Positions 37,620 through 49,386 of a DNA stretch of 64,000 nucleotides are shown here, piece after piece. Source of the stretch: Parasponia andersonii (lineage: Eukaryota > Streptophyta > Magnoliopsida > Rosales > Cannabaceae); NCBI GenBank assembly GCA_002914805.1, contig JXTB01000025.1, forward strand, positions 487,233-551,232. The letters run 5' to 3'. A model generated the notes under the pieces. That model had not been told where the DNA came from and did no database searches. It was given only the letters and a program-made list of their open reading frames with translations. The stretch's first letter is position 1. The number at the start of each line of letters is the position of its first letter. The position numbers and the translations under genes are program-made.

Positions 37620-38148
37620 ATTCAAAAAAAAAATACAAAAAAATAAGAAACAATCATTAATTTATATTCAATTTAATAAAAAATAAGACATATTACATAT
37701 TATTTAACTAATAATATATTTTTTTCGCTTCCAAATCGAAATAACATCAAATGAGGCATTCAAAAAATGAAAATTAATCAGGTACCTAATTTATTTATAC
37801 TTATCAATAAATACTTTATATTTTAACAACAAAAAATTTATTACTTTTCTTCTTCTCCAATTTATAATCTAATTTAATTTTTATTCTTACATTCTTATTC
37901 TTTTTCTCCTTTAATTGCAATGAAGAAAAACAAAGAGAAAACAAAAATTATAAAATAAATCATAATATTAAGATTTTATAATAATCTTAAAACTATTTTC
38001 CGACACTTTAAACAAATATTATCTTATTATAAAATATTTTAAATAATGTAACAAATACTTTATTATTAATTTACTAATACTCTGTATCTAATCCAATACG
38101 CAGCAAAAACGCGGTCACAAACACTTCTGTAGTGTGCGCTTTTCAAAA

Positions 38149-38176
38149 GATATATATATATATATATATATATATA
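38149..38176. repeat. (TA)n tract, left of the small TIR element
   Basis: TA repeats directly adjoin the left end of the element at 38177. Confidence 0.85.
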
Positions 38177-38421
38177 GAGGTTGCCAATTCAATAGGTATT
38201 TTTTTTCTTTACATATGGGTATGTATTTTTTTTTTAGCCGTCAGATCGCCATCTAATGGTGATCTAATGGCTATAATGAAGTACATGAAAAGACGTGCAT
38301 TATTAATGCTTTTTCTCTCTCTTACTTTTTACAATAAAAAAATATATATACTAAATTTTCATTGGCCAAATTGATACCTATGCATAGGTAAAAATAAAAA
38401 ATACCTACTGGATTGGTGCTC
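38177..38421. mobile_element. ~245-bp TIR element (MITE) between TA tracts
   Basis: The left end GAGGTTGCCAATTCAATAGG and the complement of the right end, GAGCACCAATCCAGTAGG, are imperfect inverted repeats that continue inward as TATTTTTT. TA tracts lie on both sides (38149-38176 and about 38431-38462), as in Micron-type MITEs that insert into TA microsatellites. The interior has a short palindromic part, GATCGCCATCTAATGGTGATC (one base shorter at either side is also paired). No coding capacity was seen. The superfamily is uncertain. Confidence 0.65.
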
Positions 38422-38427
38422 ATAGAT

Positions 38428-38462
<35 letters not shown>

Positions 38463-38465
<3 letters not shown>

Positions 38466-39158
38466 TATAGATGCGACTCTACTGTAATGTTAAGTTGGTT
38501 GTCGTCCCTGATTAAACATTACATGCTCCAATTGGATTATCATATAAGATAAGGTCGAGTCCTTATCTTCTACCTTCTTTATTTTCTCTCTCTTGCTTTC
38601 ATTAAACAATCTTACGATGAGTTGTTGGGAACCAGCCCATTGATTCCACGACCGAGAGACTGCCCCTAGAAAGCAAAAAGTGACAAAATGGAAAAAGTAA
38701 TTTACTATTTAGGAAATATCTAAAGCATACGCCACAAAAGACACTTGCCAATCTTGCCCATTATAGCCGTTGGCAAGGACTCAAAGTCGGCAGAACAAAA
38801 TGACCACTAGCCGTTGCAAGCTATAATGAGTACAAAAAATGCCAACAACAGAAAATTAGTACACACTGTGGGCAGCCGCTGAGTGATTTTGGAAGTGATC
38901 AATCAATCAACCAAAATTGTTAAATCTTATTTTGACTTAAGGCCACCCCAAAAAACAAGATAAGTCCCAAAAATTAAGGGTTTTTAATGTTTTCTTTTCT
39001 AAGTGAGACAGAGCTCATAAATCATCTTAATTTCAACACAGGTAGATAAAGTTAAAAAAGGGTATATAGCGCATTTCATTATCCTAGCACTAGGGAGTGA
39101 ATAAAAGCTTATTCCGCATTAATTCTAAGGAGTTCACAACTGCGCCATTGTATAGTTC
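38463..39158. other. 3' flank of the GH17 gene
   Basis: No gene was found. A perfect hairpin AAGATAAGG-TCGAGT-CCTTATCTT lies near 38548. The part nearest 39158 should hold the 3' UTR of the GH17 gene. Confidence 0.5.
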
Positions 39159-41141
39159 TCATAGTGTCACACTTGGAAACTTGCAATATCCGTAACCTGG
39201 AAAAAAAAAATTAAATAAATAAGCAAATGCATAAGAAACGTCAAAATGGGATTAAAAATTAGAAAGGAAATTGTCAAAAAAAAAAAAACATAAAATGACA
39301 ATCGGATCGAATCACCCCACCCCTAATCGAGAAAAAAGAAAACTAAAAAAAAAATAAAAAAATCAAGTGGAACAACGTGCTCATGACCAAAACTAGGTCA
39401 GGTATCTTAAGTAAATTTTAAAATTCGTAACTATTATTGTCGTTGCAGTTGTTGTTTTGAAAGGTTACGAATCAATTCGTTATTAAATATACTTAGAAAC
39501 AGAATCATCTAGAGTAAATATAACCGGATCTCCTATTAAGTAAACTGTAGCACCTAATTCGATGCATTATCACTATTATTATTTTTCAAAATTTTTCTTA
39601 AGAAAGGATAAATAACTCGATGCGTAACCATTAAAAAAATAAAAATGGGCCAAGAAAAGGGTCAACATGACTTACTTGGATCTTTGGTCGTTTGAGTAGC
39701 CAGCCCATTAAAGAAACAGGTGGCTCCGGTCTTTCTTAACTGAGCCCAGGACGAACTAAACGCATAGCTGACGTGTCGGATCAACGAATCCGGGTGATGA
39801 CACAACCCACCAGGTTGAATCGGGTCACAGGTTTTATTCACCTGCGAGCAAGCGTACGATAACGCCGACGCCAGCGCCGTCTTATTGGCCATAGCTCCCC
39901 TCGCCACCACGCACCAAATCTTCCCCTTATATGGCGAGTTATTCTCCGGCACCGGCAACGGCTTGTAGTCCGACAACGGCGTCTTCCCGCTCAGGTCGAT
40001 CTCGTACACGGGCTTCCCATTCGGGTACAACAACCCGAAATGCCGCTCCGTGCCCGGACCCGGTTTGCTGTTCTCATTGTACAGCGCGAATATGAAAGCC
40101 GGGAGCACCGAACCGGGTCGGGCCGGAGTCCCGACGGGCGGTTTGGCCGATAACTTCTTGACGACGTTCCGGTTGTAAGTGGCGGCGTTGTAGATATTCG
40201 CTCCAATCTGGTCAATGTCGCCGCCATTGGGCCAACCCGTTTCGGCGATCCAGATCCGGATATCCGGGTACCCGAGCCGTTTCATGGCGAAGATGATAGC
40301 GTCAATCATTTGGTCAAAGAGGTTAGTGTACGTCAAGCCAGTGTTTGGGTCAGTGTAAGTTATGTTCTTGGACTCGAATAAGGCGTAGTCCAGATTGATG
40401 TTGTTGGGCTGGGCAATCCAAGGGAAGTACGTGTACACATCTAGGAAGAAGAAGGACTTGGTCCGGTTCAAGAACTGCAACATGGGTTTCATCACCTTGG
40501 CCGAGATATCGGACCGGAACGTGCCGTTGGAGGGCGGAAATGACGACTCCAGGACGTCCATGGCCGAGGGCGTGCCGACTTTGACCTTGTGGATTCCGTG
40601 GGTTTTGAGGGCAATTTGGATTTTTCGCATGGCCGGGACCAGAGCGAACCAGGTTCTCTTATCGGGCCAGCTGAGGATTTCGTTTCCGACCAGAAGGTAT
40701 CGGATCAAGGTATCTGGGTAGTATGGAACGACATTGGTGTGAATCCATTGATCGGCGAGTGTTTGGTTGGTGGAGATGTTGGTGATGATCTCGTTTGGGA
40801 CCATAATCGACACTTGAAGACCCGTATTCTTCAGGGCGGTTAGGATTCCCGGGTCGGCTCCGTAAATCTTGACCCGTTTGGCATTGAGGGATTTGATTAG
40901 TTCCACTGAGCGAGATGGAGATGGCAGATTGTTCCCCAGCTGGCCATAGTTTACGCCCACTTTGGCTAAGATCTTTGCACCTGTAAAACCCAAAATACAA
41001 AAATACAAACAAAAAAAAAGTGAGAAATCAAGAAAAACCCAATATGCCGTCGCTTTATGTGAGTTCAGGGAAAAAGAAAAACTTACTGGAAGAAGAGACT
41101 AAGAAACAGAGGAGGAACAGGGGAACAACAGCGACTTCCAT
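39159..41141 (-). CDS. GH17 beta-1,3-glucanase with C-terminal X8 domain
   Basis: Three coding exons on the minus strand (41141-41087, 40980-39676, 39196-39159) give 465 residues, and all introns have GT-AG ends. Exon 1 encodes a signal peptide (MEVAVVPLFLLCFLVSSSS). The GH17 barrel covers about residues 25-340. Glu119 in LLVGNEILSW is the likely acid/base and Glu265 in WIAETGWPNGG the likely nucleophile. The X8 (CBM43) domain starts near residue 373 (KIWCVVARGAM) with its cysteines in place. The last exon has only 38 nt and supplies SYGYCKFPSVTL, completing the X8 domain; reading past the 39676 donor would instead end in KSC. No GPI-anchor tail follows, so secretion to the wall or apoplast is expected. 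The enzyme hydrolyses beta-1,3-glucans such as callose. It appears intact. Confidence 0.92.
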
Positions 41142-41449
41142 TACAGCTGCTCCTTCTCCTAGTAGAATTTCTAAGTCAGCTAAAACCCTGAAAATAAATG
41201 AAAAGACCAAGCTTTGAAGGGTATGATTAATGGGTATGAAGTGGAAAAGGGATTGGATTTATGGGTGAGAAGAACTAGTAGATATGAAATTAATTAAGTT
41301 TGGTTTTAACGAATAAAGAAATGAGAGAAAATCATGGGGGAGTTGAACTAGAGCACTCACGAATGAACAATGTCGTACGAAGAATGGGGAGAGTGCGCTG
41401 GAATCGAGGGCTTCTACGACTTTTTAAAGATAGATGTAAGTGATAGGGA

Positions 41450-42318
41450 ATATCACTTTTTTTTTTTTATAGTCGCTTTTACCTTTGTGAAAAGATAAAG
41501 AAAAGAACAAATCAGAGAAAGAGGGTGAGATCTGATTGTTTCAAACGATGCACAGGACAAAAAGGTCACACACTGTAACAGAGAAAGTGGGACCCTTTCT
41601 TTTCAGGGTTAATAATATCAATACATAGCTTCCTGGAAGGGAAGAATAAGTGGAAATGGCCATGTGGGCTAAAGCTGTCTCTCACCGTCTGTCGTATAAA
41701 GTGAAATTAGCCGTTGGGGTACTGAGGCTTACTAAATCTTACTTGAGAATAACACTAGCTCAAATGCGATCTTAGCCGTTATTGAGATAGGCCCCACCCG
41801 ATTAAGGACTGAGATTTAAAAAATGATGTCACCTTTATATATTTGCTCTGTTTACACTTTCTATACTTTCTTTCGCTAATTGTAGTTGTAGTTGAGACGT
41901 TAGGTATATGTATTGAAGGCATTGTGAAAGGCAACCACAATATTCTTAGTCGTTGGGAAATCTTCGTAATGACTTGTTCTTCAAGATTTGATATTCAATA
42001 ATTTACTGAATCAATTAAATGGCACAGAAGAAGTCCAAGCCTGATCTTCTTGTTATGAGCAGCATTAACAAGAGAGATAACCACATTAACATGCTAATTT
42101 CTGTTTTTTTTTTTTTTCGTCGCAATCTGCATAAGCCACCAAAACGGGTCCAAAACATTTTTCTTATAAGGCAATATTGGACCAACTCTTGCCTCTAGGA
42201 AACCTAAAGAGTTTGTCTAGTCATATATGGATGGCTACATGGCTATGTGTTGTGGCGCGTGTCCTGTTAGCCGTTAGAGTTTTAATAAATGTGAAGCCTT
42301 AAAAATTACAAATACATT
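41450..42318. other. Intergenic, no gene seen
   Basis: Upstream flank of the GH17 gene and ordinary spacer sequence. Nothing was recognised. Confidence 0.5.
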
Positions 42319-42622
42319 TGTAACGTCCCATAGTTCCAAATCCAGTATATTTTGAGAAGATCACGAGTATTTAAATGGTGGTTCATGAGCATAAAAATAT
42401 ATTCAAATTAGCATTTTTAAGTGAGATCGAATGGTGTTACATTTAGTATCAGAGTCGACTTAATCAATACCTGTAAGGGTTTTGGCAGGACCCAATTTAT
42501 ACTTGTGTAGGTCGTGGAAGGCTGTTACAGACCAGAATTGTGATGAATGTAGACGCCGCCCATAAAGATTATATGTGAGTTATTGCATATAAATATAAGG
42601 CCCAATGATATTACAACTGTCT
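42319..42622 (+). mobile_element. TRIM-like short LTR fragment
   Basis: A 123-bp segment begins TGTAACGTCCC and ends GGTGTTACA (42441), and is followed at once by TTTAGTATCAGAGTCG, which resembles a primer binding site for initiator tRNA-Met (TGGTATCAGAGC). A second LTR-like end ATTACA lies at 42622. The whole would be only about 300 bp with no coding part, as in TRIM elements. The two ends are poorly matched, so it is an old or rearranged copy. Confidence 0.4.
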
Positions 42623-42624
42623 TG

Positions 42625-42652
42625 CTATTATTATTATTATTATTATTATTAT
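42625..42652. repeat. (TTA)n microsatellite
   Basis: About nine TTA/ATT units in a row. Confidence 0.9.
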
Positions 42653-42659
42653 TTGTATA

Positions 42660-43740
42660 TCATTAAGTCGAAGCACATGCCTTATGCCTTATGCACGTGC
42701 CGCATGAACAACAACCATTGTTAGTTCAATCTCATGCACGTGCCACATGAACAACGATTATTTATGGGATTAACAGAATATAGATTACAAAACTGTATAA
42801 TTAATATTTTTCAAAGGAAAAAAATCATGTATAAAGATTTTTATTCGTACGGATCATTGGATGCACATTAGCAATTTAGCATTGTGTAGTTCGGGTTTAA
42901 AATCAAACTTAATAGTGCAATTCAAATAATATAAAATATAGATCTAACTTTTTATTCACTCGTAAAATCTAAGTGGTACGAGAAGATCACTACGACTCTT
43001 TTCTTCTCAATAATTTGAAGATCCCTTGTTAGACATCAGTATATTGGACACCTATCTCCTGAGCACAAGTTTGGATTCGATCTAAATGGGAAGATAAAAC
43101 AGAACTTAACCACTTATCTTCACATACCAAAAACTGCGAGATCATCCTTTTCATAATAGGGTGACATATGGATCATACCAGTTGAGCATGCTCTACCCCC
43201 GACTCTATTGGATACGTTCTCAAGAGTACCCTAAAAAATAAAGCTAATCAGTGTAAAACCTGGGATATTCTACCATTCATCTCTAATAAAAAACAACAAA
43301 AACAACATCTACTAAATGAAGTGTATAAAGAAAAAAACGAAAAAGAAAATAAGTTTTGATTTAATTATTCTCCTAAAAATGTTATTTGGGTTAAGAAAAA
43401 TGAGAAAATTATGCAGAGTAGCCTTTTTGGATGTCTTAGATTCATAGCCGTTTTGGGCAATATTTTTCTAAAGAAAACTGATAGAAAACTAATATTGTTC
43501 TTGGAACTGCTATTGATTAAAGAAGCCCAAGAAAAGCTCCTCTATTATCGTCCATTTCAGTGTTTTATCCTCCCGAATCATCATATTCACCAGGCTTGGG
43601 CTGGTTTCACTTTCTTTTCGACTGGGCCCAATTGGTTGGCCCATCCCATTCCCATTACACCGTAATCCGGCCTCCGGGTGTTACCTTTCCACTTCCTACC
43701 TTAGCCACTGCCGTCGTCTGTTTAACCGAGTCTTCCCCTC
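42660..43740. other. Intergenic upstream of the PPR gene
   Basis: A diverged direct repeat of about 30 bp with TGCACGTGCC and ATGAACAAC occurs near 42692 and 42736, each with a CACGTG core. Otherwise no gene was seen. The last 200 bp are richer in C and T, as expected for a 5' leader. Confidence 0.45.
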
Positions 43741-43756
43741 CCCTTCTTCAGTGACA

Positions 43757-44962
43757 ATGGTGGTGACCGTACGTCGGCTTCTCACAGCCACTGTTAGAAC
43801 CCCAAACCTTCTCTCTCATCCAGGCCCATATCTCTCCTCTTCCCAATCCAATTCTCTATTAACCCACCTGTCACTCTATCACCGCCATTTATCGTCCTCA
43901 CCCACTCAAAACCCCAAAACCTTAGCCCCCCCACCACAATCACCACCCGACCCCCAAATCCAAATCCAAATCCAAACCCGTACCCGAACCCCCCTCGAGA
44001 AGCAGTTCGAGACATGGGTCCAGCATCTGAAACCTGGGTTTTCCCCGGTCCATGTCAGCGACGCCTTGTGGGCCCAATCCGACCCGGATCTCGCATTCGA
44101 CATCTTCCGCTGGACGGCCCAACAACGCGGCTACAAGCACAACCATGTCACCTACCTCACCATGATCAAGATCCTGGTCGATGGCCGGCGCTATAGCCAC
44201 GCAGAGACCTTGGTCGAGGAGGTCATGGCCGGAGCTTGTGAAGTGAGTGTCCCTCTTTACAACTCCATGATAAGATTTTGCTGTGGCCGAAAGTTTCTCT
44301 TCAACCGGGCTTTCGATGTGTATAAGAAAATGTTGAAATCAGAGGATTTTAAGCCAACTCTTGAAACTTACACGCTGTTGTTTAACTCATTACTTGGGAG
44401 GTTCAACAAGTTAAATGTCTGTTATGTTTACTTACGTGCTGTTCGATCGTTAACGAAGCAAATGAAAGCTTCTGGTGTGATTCCGGATACATTTGTGTTG
44501 AACATGATCATCAAGGCTTATTCGAAGTGTCATGAACTCGACGAAGCGCTTCGAGTTTTTCGTGAGATGGGTTTGTACAGATGTGAGCCGAATGCTTATA
44601 CCTATGGTTATATAGCCAAAGGATTATGCGAGAAGGGAAGGGTTGGTCAAGGTTTTGGGTTTTATAAGGAAATGAGGGGTAAAGGTTTGGTGCCTAGTGG
44701 TAGCACGTTTATGATTGTTATATGTAGTTTGGCTATGGAAGGAAGATTTGAAGATGCAACTGAGTCTGTGTTTGACATGTTGGGTTGTTCAATGTCACCT
44801 GATTTTTTGACGTATAAGACTTTGTTAGAAGGGTTGTGTCGGGATGGGAAGGGCGACGAGGCCTTGAAACTACTTGAGGAATTCAGAAAGAAAGATGGAT
44901 TGATGGGTGCAAAGACTTACAAGAATTTGTTGAATGAGTTACATTTTATAGCTCGTGACTAG
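43757..44962 (+). CDS. P-class PPR protein, At3g25210-like, mitochondrial
   Basis: An intronless frame of 401 residues from the ATG at 43757. The first about 80 residues are rich in Ser, Thr, Pro and Arg with few acidic residues, as in a mitochondrial targeting sequence, and contain a low-complexity QIQIQIQTRTRT stretch. The body starts PLEKQFETWVQHLKPGF and has about seven PPR motifs from residue 125 to 390, for example DTFVLNMIIKAYSKCHELDE and YGYIAKGLCEKGRVGQGFGF. No E, DYW or other editing domain follows, so it is a P-class protein expected to bind organellar RNA. Motifs such as LAFDIFRWTAQQRGYKHNH and FCCGRKFLFNRAFDVY match what I recall of Arabidopsis At3g25210. The neighbouring FKBP genes support that orthology. 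The frame is intact. Confidence 0.92.
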   Translation: MVVTVRRLLTATVRTPNLLSHPGPYLSSSQSNSLLTHLSLYHRHLSSSPTQNPKTLAPPPQSPPDPQIQIQIQTRTRTPLEKQFETWVQHLKPGFSPVHVSDALWAQSDPDLAFDIFRWTAQQRGYKHNHVTYLTMIKILVDGRRYSHAETLVEEVMAGACEVSVPLYNSMIRFCCGRKFLFNRAFDVYKKMLKSEDFKPTLETYTLLFNSLLGRFNKLNVCYVYLRAVRSLTKQMKASGVIPDTFVLNMIIKAYSKCHELDEALRVFREMGLYRCEPNAYTYGYIAKGLCEKGRVGQGFGFYKEMRGKGLVPSGSTFMIVICSLAMEGRFEDATESVFDMLGCSMSPDFLTYKTLLEGLCRDGKGDEALKLLEEFRKKDGLMGAKTYKNLLNELHFIARD

Positions 44963-44964
44963 AT

Positions 44965-46414
44965 TTGTAAAGCTGCTTGATTGAATTCAGAATGGTACGA
45001 TGTGTTGAGGATGCCTTTCTATTAGGCTGGAGTAGATTTCACACATTTGTTCTTTGATTTATCTGAAGGGCTCTTTGATCTTTTTACTTGATCAGATTGA
45101 ATCAGAGATGCGAAATATAGTTGAGCGTTTGACATATGTCTGTGTCTTTTGACATTTAAATGATCAATGTAGATTGAATGCAGAATACCAAATACTGATA
45201 TGGTTAAAATTTAGAAACAGAGAACACACTGTGCTTGGTCATATTGAGGATGCATGATAAAGTTTTTATTTCTTAGTTGAGTTTCACCTTGTCAACCATG
45301 AGGGAGGGTGAGCGGCCTTTTAGCTTAATCTTTCTTTCAAGCAGAAAGTAGGGAAGAACTTTGTTATAGGTGAATTAATGTTCATAAGGTGGAATTATTT
45401 CTTCTTTGTCATTAATTCATGACCAAAGCCACTCAAGCTCGATGTAGCGGTTTAAGGTGAAAATAATGGACGATTGCTCTTGAAGCTGGGAAATGCTCTT
45501 TTTACCTTCCTAGATGTGTGCTATTCTCCAATGAAGAACGTGTGGTTTCTCTGTGTCAACAAACTCTACACCAGAAAATGAAGACTTACTATTATTAATC
45601 GCCCCACCCCTCCAAAAGCATGTCAGTTGTGATTCTGTTATGCTTATGTGAAATTAATTTGAGTGGCAAGTGTTTTGCTCTCCCTTTTGTTCTGTTTTGT
45701 GGATTTAAATTAAGTAAGTTGTAAAATTTGTTAATGCCTCACTTTCAAACTCCTCTTCTTCTATGGTCAAGTCCAGAGTTGCCGTACTGATTGCCTCACT
45801 TTCAAACCCCTCTTCTTCTGTGGCCAAGTCCAGAGTTGCCGTACTGATTGCCTCTTCGCCCCCTTCCATTTTTTCCAGCAAAAAGAACAATAAAACTTCA
45901 CACACTTATGGTGTATGCAAAATGGATAAAGAATTAATGGCGACATAAAGTGATTTTATATCTCGAATTCTCCTTGCACATTTGGAGTTGGATTATTATC
46001 GACTACTATATTTTGAGAAAAAGAAAAAGAAAAGAAGGAACCTAAAAGTAATTATTATTTTTTGCCAGCGCTTCCTGATTCGCTCCCTGATTCAGAGCCA
46101 ATTTGGTATATAGAGATTTTTTGAAATGATATTTTAGATAATTTGTATTGACAAAACAAAAATAAGTTTTACAATATGTACGTTTTAAAATATGTACGTT
46201 TTAAATTCCGCTTAAAGTAGCATTTATATATGTAAAATGAAATTTACCCAATGTCTATCTTCCAAAATTTTCTCTATTGGTTTTTAAAAGCTAAAAGGAG
46301 ATTCTAGAGTTATTCCAGCAATCCAATTAGTACATTTTTTTTTTTGGAAGAAAAAAAAGAGAAAATCAAAAATGTGTGACCATAGTGATATATCTTTTTG
46401 AATGTGATTATAGG
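44965..46414. other. Intergenic downstream of the PPR gene
   Basis: Apart from the 57-bp tandem repeat listed separately, I see only the probable PPR 3' UTR and AT-rich spacer. Confidence 0.5.
45735..45863. repeat. 57-bp tandem repeat, two copies plus a stub
   Basis: Copies start at 45735 and 45792 (TGCCTCACTTTCAAAC), with a short third start near 45849. The period of 57 bp is 19 codons, so a small minus-strand frame (45905-45705) reads as a repeated acidic peptide, EAISTATLDLATEEEGFES. I have no support that this frame is expressed. Confidence 0.8.
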
Positions 46415-48594
46415 TGTAAAAATCCAGATTTTTTAGAGGGTAATTTGGATATTTTATCAATTTTTGGGTATTATGTTGGGTGAATTAATTTGCAAAAGTT
46501 TGTACAGAATGACTCAATTGTAATTTTTGGGGAACATAATTGATAGAGATTTGGGAATTAGGGATTATAGTGTAATTTTTAAAAAAATTACATAGTCCTC
46601 TACTTAGCCATGTGGGCTCTCCCTCCCACTCACTTTCTCTCTCTTTTCCCCAACAACCCCCCCTCGCTCTATCTATGTTCACTCTCGACCAGCGCACCAG
46701 GGGAGGCCACTGTCCGGCCCGCCAACCACCCGGCATGAGCTCGCCGTGCCACCAGGAAGCTCCGCCGACCGTCGCTAGCTGCTGCCGACGCCTGCTCACC
46801 GAAAAATGCCATTTTCGGATTTCTCGTCGCTGGCGACGATTCCAGCCACCATTTAACCTCTAACTGGGCTCGTTAGATTCGTCTCATCGAGAGGAAGCTC
46901 AAAGTATATATATCTTAACCATATACTACCCGATTCGAAAGTTGCCATTTTTGGAATATTTTGAGCTTAAGTTGACTTTTTGATTCGGCAGTTAGATCGT
47001 GTTTTTGTTGTTATTTTTGGATTGTACTCGGAAAATTGAGAAGTTTGATATATATATATATATATATTGCTCATGTTTGGTGATCGGCACAAAAATCGAA
47101 ATCGAACGGCTAAGATTTACCTCGATTTGCATGCCACCACCGGTGTGGACTCAGACCCAAATTGGACAAGTTATATATCTAACCTACTTGTTTTGGGTAC
47201 TAGGAATTCAGTGAAGATGTTCGTTTATGGAATTGAAGCTCCGTTGAGAAGTTAGTTTTTCGCAAGAGGACGATCGAGGGCTTGGAATTGGTTCCCGATC
47301 CTCTGGACGATCGTCGACGATGCATTGAGGATTCAATAGCGTGATATCACTATTCTTGTGAGGTTAGGATTCAGTTACCTTTGTTTTATACTATTTCCGA
47401 ATAAAACTTAATTTCTATAACATACGAGAACAAATATAGTTTTTGATTTTCTTGAACATATATGATGGACTATGATGGTATGATATACATATATATACCA
47501 TATTGCTCTGGGGATTTTCTGAGTCCAAGTTATTTTGGGTATATAAAAAATAGGGTTGTTGTGCTGCCTGTTTTTCTATAAAAACTTAATATAATTATTT
47601 TATTAAAAAACTAGAGTATGATTATTTTCACACTTTAGTTCTGTGTTGCACATGTCATAGAATCATACATGAGTACTGTGTTAGCATTGTGGGTTTACAG
47701 TGTGGTGCTACGTGCCTCACCGTCGGTATAGAGCCCGTATACCCGTGCGGGATTTTATTACTTCTGATTACCTCCCCATTTGGCAGACGTAGGCAATTCG
47801 GTTGCTCTTTAAGATTTGGTAGGCGACACATGGGTGTCCCCTCTGGGTATGGGCTTATGTGTCAGGCAGGCTATTAGGTACATTTAATGCCATCATCTTG
47901 GGTTTCTACAGATGAGAGGATGTGAGCTCATGGATATGGGTTGATTTGTGTCATGTGTATCTAAATTGAATGGTTTTGATTATACTGATTTATTTATACA
48001 TATACATGACGATTTCCGGTTTTGGATTATCATATATATATGTATTGGATTTAAACTAACCATGCAAGAGCTTTCCATCACTAAAAATATTTTCGATTGA
48101 GGTAACTGTTTTTCCTATTAGATATTTTACGCTTATTCCCTTCGTCACTTCCTCAAATGGTGTCCAATGCGATTTTGGAGATCAGGAGGAATAAGAGGCC
48201 ATCGGAATTGTAGTTCATTATCCTGATAATGCTTGAAGTGTGTTGTGGTGATTTTGGACTGTTTGAGTTTTGTTTAAGTATTGAACCAAGATTACTACTT
48301 TCTATTTTTTTGTCTGTGAACTCATGTATGTCATTCTGATGTTTGTTCTGACGTGGATGATGATGATGTTTGAACAAACATTTGATTTACGTTTTTTTCG
48401 GTATTTATTCGATCTATGTTTAATGGTGTATACGAACTGTGGGAGAAGTTTACTGGATAGAATTCCAAATATTTTATCTAAAATAGACTGTTTTATAAAA
48501 CTATTATTTTTAGACATTTTTCAATTAAATCAAAGAATTTCTCTTCCTTGCAAAATTCCCCTGCTGCCACTAGTTCGGGTTTTGGGTTGTGACA
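46415..48594 (+). mobile_element. Second solo-LTR-like block, related to 10656-13125
   Basis: It begins TGTAAAAATCCAGATTTTTT and ends GGGTTGTGACA, about 2.2 kb, matching the ends of the block at 10656-13125. Internal landmarks are in the same order: a GC-rich segment at 46610-46870, the phrase GAGCCCGTATACCC near 47730, and CCCCTGCTGCCACTA just before the end. There are no gag or pol remains. It is a diverged second copy of the same LTR family, probably Ty3/Gypsy, with no clear target duplication. It stops about 55 bp short of the Mutator-like element. Confidence 0.5.
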
Positions 48595-49386
48595 AAATGA
48601 GTTTCTAATTGGGGTATTTAGGGGGATCCATACTTATATAATTAACAATTGAAAAATCCCGGGTCACGGAATTTTTTTAAAAAATCCTGGATTATTACAA
48701 ACTGGTATTTTTAAAAGTAAATCCCTAATTTCAAAATTATAGAACAACCGATATTGAAGGTTTGGAGACTCAGACTATACCAGGAGACTCGACGATGACA
48801 GCGAGTCCGTGACGCACTGTTCCGGTGACAGCAACTCCGTCTTTATCGTCTCCGGTGACGACGAGTCTCGATTCAGACTACCTAGATAACCGGAAGAATC
48901 CAAATTCAAGTCACAGTGTTCATATTTGATTGAAATTAACTAGAGAATAGAGTTCTTATCAAGTAGGCAGCGAGTCCGAGTTCGATTCCAACTACATCAA
49001 CTATCAAACGAGATCAGTTTCAACCTAAATTGAGTCCCAATTCTAGTCCAGTTACCTGGAGAATCAGCCATATCAAATTTGATTCCAGGTACCTAGACTA
49101 TCGATCCACTAGTTATCAGGTTCTGTGAGTAGCATTCCTTACAGATTTAATTTGATGCAATATTAATGGTTCGAATTTGAATTCAAGTAGTCTCACAAGA
49201 TACGTGGTATTATGCACTTTAATCAAATTTATATATTTTAGCTAGCATATTTGTTAGAAAATTTTCATCATCACATTGGTTTATTATTATTTTTTTAGGT
49301 AGCCTGTCAATATATATTCTGGTAACCTAATAAGATACTTGAAGCAAAAATTATGATAATCATAAGTTTTTAATTTCTTTGTGCAG

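Larger units (their letters stand above)
31193..38130 (+). mobile_element. Decayed Helitron with helicase and RPA-like genes
   Basis: A plus-strand Rep/helicase remnant (31193-35190) is followed by an RPA-like remnant (35451-37619), the gene order known for plant Helitrons. Beyond it, 38080-38130 holds CTGTATCTAATCC, then a CGC-rich weak hairpin and TCACAAACAC, which resembles the 3' end of plant Helitrons. A clean CTRR end is not visible. The whole is very AT-rich compared with active Helitrons, with many stops and frameshifts, so it is an old copy. The 5' boundary lies somewhere left of 31193. Confidence 0.7.

Noticed and set aside
40395-40843. Plus-strand frames opposite the GH17 gene
   Set aside because: Shadows of the GH17 coding exon with no family resemblance.
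48960-49000. A tRNA T-arm-like phrase GAGTTCGATTCC
   Set aside because: No acceptor stem, D arm or anticodon arm can be paired around it.
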